64,000 bases of DNA from Topomyia yanbarensis (lineage: Eukaryota > Arthropoda > Insecta > Diptera > Culicidae): NCBI RefSeq assembly GCF_030247195.1, contig NC_080672.1, positions 86,697,113 to 86,761,112 on the forward strand, written 5' to 3'. A program made the position numbers and the translations under genes. The notes under the pieces are model-generated. The model saw nothing but the letters and a program-made list of their open reading frames with translations. It was not told where the DNA came from and ran no database searches. Numbering within the stretch: position 1 is the stretch's first letter; the number at the start of each line of letters is the position of its first letter. Shown piece after piece: positions 33,070 through 44,099 of the stretch.

Positions 33070-33420
33070 TTTCAGGAGTTAATTCGCGATTTTCGTAATT
33101 TCTCTTCACATTACCGTCATGAGTTTACTGTCGGATCTTTTTGTCAGAGAAGAGAAAATTTGTTTACGATTTCAGGATCATAGTCACGATTTTCGCTATT
33201 TCTATTCACCTTATCGTGATATTTTATCACGAGTAGAGTAATTTATGTTCATGATCTCAGGATCTTAGCCACGATTTTTGTAATTTATATACACGTTATC
33301 GTGATATTTTGTTCCTAAGCTTACTTTCGAATTTGATACGTGGAATGATGTTCGTGATATCAGTCGTTTTATCATGATGTTTGAAATTTCACTTCGCCTT
33401 ATCGCGTTATTGTTTTTTGG
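33070..33420. repeat. Diverged satellite, about 95-bp unit (CACGATTTTCGTAATTT)
   Basis: Four diverged units begin near 33074, 33172, 33265 and 33358. They share TTTCAGGATC-TAG-CACGATTTT, then AATTT-T-TTCACCTTATC and GTGATATTTT. The block starts next to CCCAGCCAACATTT (33041), which resembles the CCCAACAAACATT end of the element at 18974. Confidence 0.6.
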
Positions 33421-33759
33421 TTACTTACGGATCTTTTACTCGAAGTAACGTGACAATATTAACTGGATTATAAAAGTGTGACTGATTATCTTGTTCTAAT
33501 AACTACATCACAAACACGATTGCATGTATTTTAGTGCTCAGCGCAATTTTTGTTTTCTGTCTAGACATCACACTGAACCTTATCAAATAAATATCGATTT
33601 TCGAGGTCCTAACAGTTTTCTTATATTTACTGCTTGTAGATTCCACGAATAATACTTTAAATTTTGTGAAACAGTTCATGTGAAAAAATCATGAGCATGT
33701 TGCATAAAATTTAAAACTATTAGGGATATCTTCTAAATATCACAAGCATGCAAGTTAGA

Positions 33760-34215
33760 TCGTAAATCATACACTAGAAATCATGAACTAGTTCACGAAT
33801 CCATGACTGATGTTTCATGATTTTGTGAACTTTTTACCCAGCACATGTCGTGATTATTGAACAAGGCATCATGAACCAGTTCACGAAAACATGAACTATT
33901 TCGCGAGCACGAATGGTAAGCCGTGCTTACACTATTATCATGGATTATTCATTATTACATTATTATCATGGTTCACGAAAACATGATTAATATTCGATGA
34001 TTGGGTGAACTATTTGACGAGCACGAATGGTAAGTATTGACTACTATACTAGGAATCATGAACCAGTTCACGAATACATATATAATATTTGATGATCTTG
34101 TGAACTCTTTCATGAGCATGGATATTGAACTAATATATTAGAAACCATGAATTAGACCACGAGCATTTCATGGATTTATGAGTAAAATCGTGAAATAGTT
34201 CAAGCGAAAAATTCC
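33760..34215. repeat. Diverged satellite rich in GTTCACGAA/TTCGTGAAC dyads
   Basis: Four to five units of about 110 bp share AATCATGAACCAGTTCACGA, GATTTTGTGAACT and GAGCACGAATGGTAAG. ATCATGAA and TTCATGAT, and GTTCACGA and TGTGAAC, recur in both orientations, so single strands could fold at many points. Non-coding. Confidence 0.6.
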
Positions 34216-34399
34216 GACTGTTTTGATTTTGTGAACTAATGTTCCTAAATGTATGAATAAAACATGAGTTAACCTTCGGTTTTATGAAAAATGGTTATAA
34301 AGGTTGTGAACTAGTTCACGTACAGAAAATCGATTTGTTAATAACATGGCGGAAACCGTGACTGAAGTTCACAAAACAAAAATAATTATATTCACTTTT

Positions 34400-35815
34400 T
34401 GCCTTTCTCAATAGAAAGGTATTGCAATTGCTCTGAAAACCGACTTTTTAACGGAGGCCCGGAGGGCCGAGTGACATATACCATTCGATTCAGTTCGTCG
34501 AATTCGGCAAATGTCTGTGTGTGTATGTATGTGTGTGTATGTATGTGTGTGTATGTGCGAATGTGTGTGTGTGTATGTGACCAAAAATGTCACTCATTTT
34601 TCTCAGAGATGGCTGAACCGATTTTGACAAGCTTAGTCTCAAATGAAAGGTGCAACGTTCCCATAGGCTGCTATTGAATTTCTAATGGATCCGACTTCCG
34701 GTTCCGGAATTACAGGGTGATGAGTACGAACACGCAGAAAATGTCGATTTTAATAAATTCTGCAATGAATGTATAAAGGTGAAAATTTTTCCAAAATATG
34801 ACCACAACTGCTTCGATTTGTAGTATTAGGTCACTAACATCCATTCAAAGTCTATTCGGCCACATTGGCCACCATCATCGGTTCCGGAAGCCCCGGCGGA
34901 AGTATCTAAATTCAGAATAACAGTCACATCGGTTTCTCGGAGATGGCTAGACCGATTCGATTAAACTTGGCCTCAAATGAAAGGTATTGCGTCCCCGTAA
35001 ATGGCTATTTAATTTCATCCCGATCCGACTTCCGGTTCCGGAGTTACAGGTTGTGGCGTGCGATCACATAGCAAATTGTGATTCAAACCGATTCTCCGAT
35101 AAAAGCAAAAAAGGTAAAAATTTCGCTAAAATGTCTCTCAAACAACTTAAATTTGCTGTTCTAGGTCACCGACGGCCAACCAAACTTTCGTTGACTACAT
35201 TGACCACCATAGACGGTTCCGGAAGTGCCCGGGAAAAGCGGCCATCTTTCAAAATTTACGAACTCACATCAGTTTCCCGAAAATGGTTGGGCCGATTTTC
35301 ACAAACTTAGTCCCAAATAATAGCTATAATATCCCCATAGATGTCAATATGTCAATTTCGTACGGATCGATTATATGGGTCCGGAAATATAGACTAAATC
35401 GTCCGGTCACATATGAAATTCCCATATAAGCCGGAACTCAATTTTTTTTTCAAGGGGGGGACCCCATGAAATTTCAGAAATCGAATTCGTATTTTTGATG
35501 CCAAACGTCTTTAAAATGCATAAAACGTCGAGATTTTATGTTATCTCGAAAAATCTTTTTTTATAAAAATCGACTTTTTGGGACTTTGCCGATTTCGCAC
35601 CTTTTTTCAGTTCAATATTACCGTGGCTGTTTTTTCTTTTTCAAAATTTTAGAACTCGAATAATGATTTATTTTCCTGTATATAGTTGTCATGTGATGTA
35701 CAATAATAAAATGTAATATATACATTTAAAAGCTTTTAATGAATGTAAACAACGCACACATTCTCGTGATTCATGATTCAGAAAGGCACAATTGCACCGC
35801 TAGGTGGATTAAAAT
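34400..35815. repeat. 1.4-kb repeat block with about 330-bp internal units
   Basis: It begins GCCTTTCTCAATAGAAAGG and ends GAAAGGCACAATTGCACCGC followed by TAGGTGG; GCCTTTCT is thus inverted at the two ends. Inside, a module recurs at about 34607, 34937 and 35270: GAGATGGCTGAACCGATTTT, then CTCAAATGAAAGGT, then GACTTCCGGTTCCGGA. A TG-rich microsatellite sits near the left end. Partial relatives occur at 29500-30170 and 56338-56372. No protein was recognised. Confidence 0.65.
34511..34580. repeat. TG/TATG microsatellite
   Basis: About 70 bp of (TG)n interspersed with TATG. Apparent open frames across it on both strands are low-complexity artefacts. Confidence 0.9.
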
Positions 35816-35816
35816 A

Positions 35817-36373
35817 GGTTTTTTTTATTTCGATTATGTTAGTCACATTTTCTTTTTTACATTTTAACGACATAATTGAATGTCTAAAGATTACCGAGTA
35901 GGGAAAGTTATGAAAATTAGAGCCATAGCACTCAAGTGAGAGCAAGGATGTAAAGTATACAGATCGGAAAACTAGAAGTGGCAGGGTCATTAGAACAGGC
36001 GTAATATCTTACGGGCTTAACTTTTGTCTTCTGCTGATGAGGGTCTAGCTTAGGCAGCATAACTACGAATCACCCGAGTTCACCAGCATGTGTCTTGGCA
36101 TAGACAGACTTATCCATCTTTACCGTGACAACCGAAAAAAGAAAAGCCACGCAAGATCACCACTGAAAACCTGTCGACGATTAAATGCAAAAAAGAAAAT
36201 GTGACTAACATAGTCGAAATTAAAAAAAGGAAAAAAGAAAAAAACTGATGGGAATCCATTTGCTGCGGTGGGTAGCTACTGCAGACACAGCAACCAATTA
36301 AGGTATTAAGCCTGTTCTAATGACCCTGCCACTTCTAGTTTTCCTATCTGTATACTTCACATCCTTACTCTCA
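35817..36373. mobile_element. Foldback element, left part (split by the I-type retrotransposon)
   Basis: The sequence 35855-36000 is repeated inverted in two pieces: 36310-36373 and, beyond the retrotransposon, 42546-42640. A second inner pair also exists: 35820-35865 is inverted at about 36188-36232 (AAAATGTGACTAACATAGTC). Removing the retrotransposon restores a foldback of roughly 0.6-0.7 kb with arms of about 145 bp. No coding capacity is present. Confidence 0.75.
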
Positions 36374-36672
36374 TACGTCTCCCAACCTTTGAACGGAACG
36401 GATCGTTATATTTCACAGTGGTGTTCGGTGTGTAAATTTTAGTGAATCAAGGTCATCCTTTGTTCGTTCGTTAGCTGCCGTTCTGCTGGTGCCGACAGTA
36501 AATCCAGTACATTGTTTTCGCTGGTGCGGAACAATCGACGTTGTTTGCAGATAAGTTTTGCTTTATTTTTTTTCCTCGTTTGCTTTCTTTCCTTTTCCCT
36601 ACTTTTACTCTACCTTGTAATCAAATAATAAGACACATTCCCGTTTATATAACGCTCTGCCCTCGTGCTTAA

Positions 36673-38010
36673 ATGGCCGAGGGCGAAATACCATCTGATG
36701 CAATCATGGAAGTCCCTGATCCCCCTAATACTCGCATTGCTCCCCGTATAAAGCAGTACCCAGAAGGTTCCTCTGGGCCATGGGTGGTATATTTTCGGAC
36801 CGGAGAGAAACCGGTTAATATATTAAAACTTTCTCGAGATCTGACTGCTAATTACCCGGCCGTAACTCAGATAACACGTGTTCGGGCAAACAAGATACGT
36901 GTTCTAGTGAGTGATCTCGGCCAGGCAAACGCGATTGCTTGCTGTGAGCGCTTTACGCGGGAATTTAAAGCGTACGTGCCTTGTGTGGCCTGTGAAATCG
37001 ATGGGGTAGTGTCCGAACCGGGCCTGAAATGCGAAGAACTGTTGGAGCACGGGGTTGGCTGCTTTAAGGACCCCTCTCTTGAACAGATTAAGATCTTAGA
37101 ATGCAAACAATTGTATACCGCAAACACCGAGGGAGGTAAGACTACCTACTCTCTATCAGGCTCGCTTCGGGTGACATTCGCCGGGTCCTCTCTTCCCAAC
37201 TACATCCTCCTTGACAGGGTTCGCCTACCAGTTCGCCTGTTTGTACCGCGGGTCATGAGCTGCAGCAATTGCAAGCAGTTGGGCCACACAGCCACATATT
37301 GTGGAAATAAGAAACGATGCGGCAAATGCGAAGGAGAGCATGAGGATGACTCTTGCGACAAAGAAACTGAAAAGTGTATTTGCTGCGGGGGCCCTTCACA
37401 TGCTCTTAAATCATGTCCTGCGTACAAGCAGCGCGGGGATAAAATTAAGCGCTCCCTTAAGGAACGCTCAAGGCGTTCTTATGCAGAAATGCTAAAGAAT
37501 GCTTCGCCATCTGTCCTGTCCGAAAATCCCTATGCTGGTTTGGCTAACGTTCAGCAAGAATCTGACGACCCACGAGAGGGAACATCTTTGGTTAACCCAG
37601 GGGAATCCAGGAAGAGGAGAAATCCAGCCTCCCCTACATTGCCTCGTAAGGGTGCCAAGGTGTCGTCCACTCAGAGTGCGCCATCTACAACCAATAAATC
37701 CAACGGAAGTGATGCACAAAAGCCGAAGCAATTTGCTCCAGGACTTGGAAATATTAATTCTAACAAGGAGTACCCACCACTGCCAGGGACATCCAAAACC
37801 CCAAGTGTCCCCTTTTTTCAAACAGATACTCAGTCCAGTAGCGGACTAATGAAATTTTCTGACATAGTGGACTTAATTTTCACAGCTTTCAATGTTACTG
37901 ATCCTCTTAAAAGCCTTCTGATACGTTTTCTCCCTATAGTGCAAACATTTTTGAAGCAGTTGACTACTAAATGGCCCCTCCTTGCAGCGATCGTATCCTT
38001 CGATGGCTAA
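36673..38010 (+). CDS. I-type retrotransposon ORF1 (gag-like, zinc knuckles)
   Basis: An intact frame of 445 residues. ORF1 proteins of I-group elements bind the element RNA and form the ribonucleoprotein. Residues about 35-115 form an RRM-like/gag domain (GPWVVYFRTGEKPVNILKLS). Three zinc knuckles lie at about 195-255: CSNCKQLGHTATYC (Cx2Cx4Hx4C), CGKCEGEHEDDSC (Cx2Cx3Hx4C) and CICCGGPSHALKSC (Cx2Cx4Hx4C). A Pro/Ser/Lys-rich disordered tail follows. The ATG at 36673 is the first in the frame and is preceded by a plausible 300-bp 5' UTR. It overlaps the start of ORF2 by 29 bp. No disabling change is visible. Confidence 0.9.
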   Translation: MAEGEIPSDAIMEVPDPPNTRIAPRIKQYPEGSSGPWVVYFRTGEKPVNILKLSRDLTANYPAVTQITRVRANKIRVLVSDLGQANAIACCERFTREFKAYVPCVACEIDGVVSEPGLKCEELLEHGVGCFKDPSLEQIKILECKQLYTANTEGGKTTYSLSGSLRVTFAGSSLPNYILLDRVRLPVRLFVPRVMSCSNCKQLGHTATYCGNKKRCGKCEGEHEDDSCDKETEKCICCGGPSHALKSCPAYKQRGDKIKRSLKERSRRSYAEMLKNASPSVLSENPYAGLANVQQESDDPREGTSLVNPGESRKRRNPASPTLPRKGAKVSSTQSAPSTTNKSNGSDAQKPKQFAPGLGNINSNKEYPPLPGTSKTPSVPFFQTDTQSSSGLMKFSDIVDLIFTAFNVTDPLKSLLIRFLPIVQTFLKQLTTKWPLLAAIVSFDG

Positions 38011-41000
38011 GTCATCGAACGAGGTCACCGATTCGATCACTGTTCTACAGTGGAACAGCAGAAGTATCCTCCCGAAAATCGATTCCTTTAAATTTTTACT
38101 AAATAGTTTAAAATGCGATGCTTTCGCATTATGTGAAACTTGGTTAACTTCCGATATAAATCTCAACTTCCACGACTTTAATATAATTCGTCTGGATCGA
38201 GAAAACCCATATGGAGGAGTACTTTTGGGGATCAAAAAGTGCTATTCTTTCAACCGAATTAACCTCCCTTCAACACCAGGCATTGAAATTGTCGCTTGTC
38301 AAGTTTTAATCAAAGGTAAAGACCTTTGCATTGCTTCCATCTACATTCCTCCTAGAGCCTCCAGAGGGGACCGAACGCTTTGTAATATCACGGAATCCTT
38401 ACCGGCACCGCGGCTAGTTCTGGGAGACTTTAACTCGCACGGTACGGTATGGGGTTGTCTTCATGATGATAATAGATCAACATTAATCCAAGATCTTTGC
38501 GACAATTTCAACATGACCATCTTAAACACGGGAGAAATGATGCGGATTCCTACACCACCAGCACGCGCAAGCTCGTTGGATTTATCGCTTTGCTCGACAT
38601 CGCTACAGTTAGATTGCATGTGGCAGGTGATCCCTGATCCCCACGGTAGCGATCATTTGCCTATCGTGATTTCAATTGCTAACGGTTCAAGACCATCGGA
38701 AACAATCAATGTATCGTATGACCTCACACGGAACATTGATTGGAAGAGTTACGCGACCGCGATATCCGTTAAAATCGAATCCACTCAAGAACTTCCTCCG
38801 GAGGAAGAGTACAGGTTTTTGGCTGGCTTGATTCTCGACAGTGCGAATCAAGCTCAGACTAAACCAGTACCCAGCGCGAATACCCATGGACGGTCTCCCA
38901 CCCTGTGGTGGGATAAAGAGTGCTCAGATCTGTACGCGGAAAAGTCCACTGCATATAAGGCCTTCCGGGAAGACGGGTTACCCGCTAGCTATCAACAGTA
39001 CGCGTCGTTAGAAAGGCGAATGAAGAGTCTAATGAAAGCCAAAAAACGCAGTTATTGGCGCCGGTTCGTCGACGGGTTAACGAGAGAAACAGCGATGAGC
39101 ACTCTTTGGGGTACGGCTCGACGTATGCGTAATCATAATAGTACCAACGAGAACGTGGAATATTCAAACCGTTGGATATTCGCTTTCGCCAAGAAGATCT
39201 GTCCGGACTCTGTCCCGGTACAGAAAACGTACCGCGCCGCGTCTTCTCACGATACCGTGAACGAAACACCGTTTTCGATGGTGGAGTTCTCACTTGCTCT
39301 CTTATCGTGCAACAATAACGCCCCAGGGTTAGACAGAATCAAATTCAACTTGCTGAAGAATCTGCCTGACACTGCAAAAAGGCGCCTGTTGAATTTATTT
39401 AACAAGTTTCTTGAGGGTAACATTGTCCCTTATGAATCTCCAGGTGAAGGTCATCGCCATCCAAAAACCAGGAAAACCAGCCTCCGACCACAACTCGTAT
39501 CGGCCGATTGCAATGCTGTCCTGTATTCGGAAGTTGTTCGAGAAAATGATCATGTTTCGCCTCGACAATTGGGTTGAAGCAAATGGCTTACTGTCAGATA
39601 CACAATTTGGCTTCCGCAAAGGCAAAGGGACGAACGATTGCCTTGCGTTGCTTTCTACAGAAATCCAAATGGCCTATGCTAACAAAGAGCAGATGGCATC
39701 AGTCTTCTTGGATATTAAGGGGGCTTTTGACTCAGTTTCTATCAACATTCTGTCAGAGAAGCTGCACCAGCATGGTCTTTCACCAATTTTAAATAACTTT
39801 TTGCTAAATCTGTTGTCTGAAAAGCACATGCGTTTTTCGCATGGTGATTTAACAACATCGCGATTTAGCTACATGGGTCTTCCCCAGGGCTCATGTCTAA
39901 GTCCCCTGCTCTACAATTTTTACGTGAATGACATTGACGATTGTCTTGCCAATTCATGCACGCTCAGGCAACTTGCAGACGACGGGGTGGTCTCTGTTAC
40001 AGGGCCCAAAGCTGCCGACTTGCAAGGACCATTACAAAATACCTTGGACAATTTGTCTGCTTGGGCTCTTCAGCTGGGTATTGAGTTCTCCACGGAGAAA
40101 ACTGAGTTGGTTGTTTTTTCTAGGAAGCGTGAGCCGGCGCAACTCCAGCTTTTATTAATGGGTGCAACGATCAACCAGGTTTTCACATTTAAATATTTCG
40201 GGGTCTGGTTCGACTCTAAAGGTACCTGGGGATGTCACATTAGGTATCTGAAACAGAAATGCCAACAAAGGATCAATTTTCTCCGAACAATAACTGGAAC
40301 ATGGTGGGGTGCTCACCCAGGAGACCTGATCAGGTTGTACCAAACAACGATATTGTCGGTGATGGAGTACGGGTGTTTCTGTTTCCGCTCCGCTGCGAAC
40401 ATACACTTCATCAAACTGGAGAGAATCCAGTATCGTTGCTTGCGCATTGCCTTGGGTTGCATGCACTCGACCCATACGATGAGTTTTGAAGTGCTGGCGG
40501 GCGTTCTTCCGCTAAAAAATCGATTTTGGGAACTCTCATATCGATTGCTCATCCGATGCGACATTCTGAACCCGTTGGTAATTGAAAACTTCGAGAGGCT
40601 CGTCGAGCTTAATTCTCAAACCCGTTTTATGTCCTTGTACTTCGACTACATGGCACAGAGCATCAATCCTTCTTCGTACAATCCCAACCGTGTCCGTTTC
40701 CTAGATACTTCTGATTCTACTGTATTCTTCGACACATCCATGAAGGAAGAGATTCGTGGAATCCCGGACCATATACGCCCGCAGGTGATCCCCAATATAT
40801 TTTATAATAAATTCCGAGAAGTCGACTGCGACAAAATGTTTTACACTGACGGATCAAATCTCGATGGGTCCACTGGCTTCGGTATCTTCAACAATACTAT
40901 CACCGCTTCATTCAAGCTCAATGATCCCGCTTCAGTTTACGTCGCAGAGTTAGCTGCAATTCAGTACACCCTTGGGATCATCGACTCTCTGCCCACAGAT

Positions 41001-41686
41001 CACTACTTCATCGTTTCGGACAGCCTCAGCTCTATCGAGGCTCTTCGTGCGGTGAAACCTAAAAAGCAATTACCGTATTTTCTGGGGAAGATACAGGAGT
41101 CCTTGTGTACGTTATCTGAAAAATCTTATCAGATTACCTTTGTTTGGGTCCCCTCTCATTGTTCTATCCCGGGCAATGAAAAGGCCGACTCATTAGCAAA
41201 GGTGGGCGCATTAAATGGTGACATATACGAAAGACCAATCTGCTTCAACGAATTTTTTAGTATTTGTCGTCAGAGGACGCTCAACAGTTGGCAAACCTCG
41301 TGGAGCAATGGGGAACTTGGACGATGGCTACATTCGATTATCCCAAAGGTATCAACGAAGCCTTGGTTCGGGGGATGGATGTGGGTCGGGATTTTATTCG
41401 TGTAATGTCCCGACTTATGTCCAATCACTACACCATGGATGCGCATTTGCGGCGTATTGGGCTTGCGGAGAGTAGTCTGTGCGCTTGTGACGAGGGCTAT
41501 CACGACATCGAACACGTTGTCTGGGTGTGCGCCGGGTATTGTGACGCCAGGTCTCAGTTAAAGGAATCCCTTCGGGCCCGAGGTAGACCACCCAATGTAC
41601 CAGTCCGAGATATGCTGGCAACTCGTGATTTCCCCTATATGTCCCTTATTTATACCTTCATAAAAACGATAAATATCCCAATTTAG
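37982..41686 (+). pseudogene. I-type retrotransposon ORF2 (EN-RT-RNase H) with two frameshifts
   Basis: The parts are 37982 to about 39445, about 39440 to 41370, and about 41370 to 41686. The AP-type endonuclease has VLQWNSRSI, CETWL, LVLGDFNSHG and GSDHLPI. The reverse transcriptase has DIKGAFDSVS, GLPQGSCLSPLLYNFYVND and the catalytic LADDGVVSV. RNase H has FYTDGS, AELAAIQYTL, IVSDSLSSIEAL and WVPSHCSIPGNEKAD, all acidic residues kept. A CCHC finger (CACDEGYHDIEHVVWVC) and ARGRPPNVPVRDML end the protein. The first shift falls near 39445, where the frame passes from NIVPYESPGE to QVKVIAIQKPGK. The second lies in the G-run near 41370. Everything else is open, so decay is recent, unless a shift is an assembly error in a homopolymer. 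Confidence 0.9.
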
Positions 41687-41933
41687 CCCCTCTCTTTTAT
41701 TTCTCGTTTTTAGAGTTTCCTCCTGCCTTGTGGAACCGATCAGCTCCAGAGTGCCACTATGTAACCGCCATCGCCCTTACCACTACGCCTGCATAGAAGG
41801 AAACTGAAGCGAGAGCGACTCGAGGTCCGATGACTTTTGAAAGATTCCCCGCGGGTCCGAAGAATACCATCCGCCAATCCGGTACTCGACGACTTACTAT
41901 ACTGAGGCGCAAATTTGATACGCTGATCCCCCT

Positions 41934-41946
41934 CCCCCCCCCCCCC
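41934..41946. repeat. Poly-C tract (13 C)
   Basis: A homopolymer in the 3' UTR of the I-type element, prone to slippage and sequencing error. Confidence 0.9.
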
Positions 41947-42084
41947 GCCGTTCGAGCGAAAGTTGCAAGTTTTGCTCTTCTTTCCCTGTCTCTCCCCTGT
42001 CCTTGATACAACTGCTGCTACACTGATGCGGAAATAAGCCACCCTTTGAATATCTTGACCAAGCATAAGTTTTAGTTAAAAAAT

Positions 42085-42470
42085 TCAAATTAGTGTTCTG
42101 TATTCCTAGTTTTAAGATAGCTATAATTTTTACTCTTTATTGAAACTCTTGTCCTCCATCTTGTAAATAGAATTGAATCCCTAGTTTTAAGATTTCTGTG
42201 AAATTTCTCATAAATATTTGTTCCCCCTTTTGTGTACTAAACTATATTGTTAGTTTTAAGATAACCGTAAAATATTTCGTAAAATACTATTACTCCCCCT
42301 CTTGTATATCAAAGTGAATCCCTTGTTTTAAATTTTTTCATAAAAAAATCTTTTGGCCCTCTTTTGTATATTGAATCTTATTTCTAGTCTTAAGATAGCT
42401 GTAAACTTTCTTTTCCTTTGTAAAAAAATATTTCAACATTGTAACCTCCTAGTTTTAAGATATCCAAAAT
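42085..42470 (+). repeat. 3' UTR tandem repeat of the I-type element
   Basis: About six diverged units of 60-75 bp share CTAGTTTTAAGATAGCTGTAAA-TTT and CCCCCTCTTGTATA. They sit between the ORF2 stop and the terminal GGCACCGCCAAGC segment and A tail. Confidence 0.75.
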
Positions 42471-42545
42471 GTAAAAACAAAAGCATTTGGCACCGCCAAG
42501 CTAACGCATTTGTGCCTATCAAATAAACGAAATGAATAAAAAAAA

Positions 42546-42640
42546 CATCCTTACTCTCACTTGAGTACTATGGCTCTAATTTTCATAACTTTCTCTACCC
42601 AGTAATCTCTAGCTAGTTGAATGTCGTTAAAATGTAAAAA
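42546..42640. mobile_element. Foldback element, right arm end (separated by retrotransposon insertion)
   Basis: This segment is the inverse of about 35858-35955 (ATGGCTCTAATTTTCATAAC, GTCGTTAAAATGTAAAA). It completes the right arm that begins at 36310-36373. Its first 14 bases double as the target duplication of the I-type element. Confidence 0.8.
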
Positions 42641-42831
42641 AAAAATATTTCCACCAATAAAAGCGGCATTACTGAAGGGAAATTGAACATAATTATAACA
42701 CAAGTGGATTTTTTCATGGTCTTGTTTTAGTAACGTAAAAACGTTATTGTTCTAGAATTCATTACACTTTATTCACGGTTTTGGGAACAATTTTTTCCCC
42801 TGTTCCCCTAAAGATATGGAGCCATTTTCGG

Positions 42832-43542
42832 TAGGGGAACATGGGGAGGCTTGGCCACGTTTTTAGAAAAACTTTTTAATACCATTGAGATATAATGTGC
42901 AAAGGTATTGTGCGCGTTCATGATTTATTGCAGACTTTTTAATTTACTTTTTCAAAAGCTATAAAAGTTTTTCTGTGATCGTTTTTTTTGGTCAAGTCTC
43001 CCCACTGCGGGGAGACTTGATCAAGACCTGAGGAGACTTGACCAAGAGAATTTTGAAAAATCAAAGCAAAAAAAATAACAAACATACAGTGATCTTTTTT
43101 TCCATATTGTCGAGATCCTTAGGTAACAGAAAAAATTATAGAAGGGTTGCCATTTCATAAGTCGACTGTTTTTAATGCATTTTCTTTGAAGGATTAACTA
43201 TACTGCTTATATTGCATGTTCACACGTCACGAAATCAGCCATATTTCTGCTAACTTTGTTTACTAGTACTAAAAGATATAGCCTGATATTTGATGTGAAA
43301 TTTTTTTGTGAAGTAATTAACATTAACTGTAGGTACCACAGCATAGTAAATATCAGAAAATTTGTATCTTTCTTTAGCTCATTGCCACTTTGTCATGTCT
43401 TCTCATAAAATCTTGGGCAAGTCTCCCCAACATAAGTCATTGCTTTCAATGTCAATTTTGTAAATTTTTTGTAAACCTAATAGAACACGTCATAGTCAAT
43501 AATAGAATTTTGCGCCTGGTCAAGTCTCCCCATGTTCCCCTA
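42832..43542. mobile_element. TA-flanked Tc1/mariner-type MITE
   Basis: A 711-bp element with TA at both ends and terminal inverted repeats GGGGAACATGGGGAGRCTTG followed by RCC. Internal copies of AAGTCTCCCC/GGGGAGACTT occur near 42995-43032 as a palindrome (AAGTCTCCCCACTGCGGGGAGACTT with its flanks) and again near 43420. No transposase is present. TA duplication with such ends fits the Tc1/mariner superfamily. Confidence 0.82.
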
Positions 43543-44099
43543 CTCAAAATTCAAAATAAAAATTATTCTATGAAATTGAGTTGATATGACTCCCGCTTCC
43601 ATTGAAGCACCTTGACTCCTATCATTTTGCTGGGTTCACTGCTAAAGCTAACAAAGCTAACCCATGGCTAACACATGTGGACAACTCGCTTCCAATTACA
43701 TTGGTTTCGGGCAGTTTGTAACATGTAGACTCATTGTAGAGCAAACAGAGCCAGCCACCAATTACAATAAAAAACCCACATGGCTAAATCCATTGTCAAG
43801 GAAGGCCGATAGTGATCAAATCTTCGCCAAGCGGCACGGCACAGATAGCAGAGACAACAGATTGGATTGCAGGCGCACTCGTGAACGCGCTACTGGGGCC
43901 CAAGGAGGAAGCAGTCACGGACAAGGGATCATTAGCGTTGAATTTGGTGGCCTCATTGAGTACTAGCGGTGGTACGCTTGAAGGTGAGTAGCAAATACAG
44001 TGACCTCAGCCGCAATAACAACAGCAGCGACAGCAATAGTGGCAGCAGAAGCAAAATGCATTGCCGAAAGTAACAAAATTAGCCAAGGTAGAAGAGACA

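Larger units (their letters stand above)
36374..42544 (+). mobile_element. Nearly full-length I-superfamily non-LTR retrotransposon
   Basis: A 6.2-kb element is bounded by a perfect 15-bp target duplication, ACATCCTTACTCTCA, at 36359-36373 and 42545-42559 (the first base may belong to the A tail). It has a 5' UTR of about 300 bp, ORF1 (gag with zinc knuckles), ORF2 (endonuclease, reverse transcriptase, RNase H) and a 3' UTR with repeats, ending in AATAAA hexamers (42522, 42535) and an A tail. RNase H in ORF2 puts it in the I/LOA/R1 superfamily. I- or Loner-type is most likely from the C-terminal ARGRPPNVPVRDML, but the exact clade is not fixed. ORF2 has two frameshifts, so this copy is probably inactive but young. 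Confidence 0.88.

Noticed and set aside
33070..34215. CRISPR-like array
   Set aside because: Eukaryotic context; units are diverged tandem satellites without identical repeats or unique spacers of fixed length.
34399..34677. Cys/Val-rich open frames over 34.5 kb
   Set aside because: Translation of a TG microsatellite.
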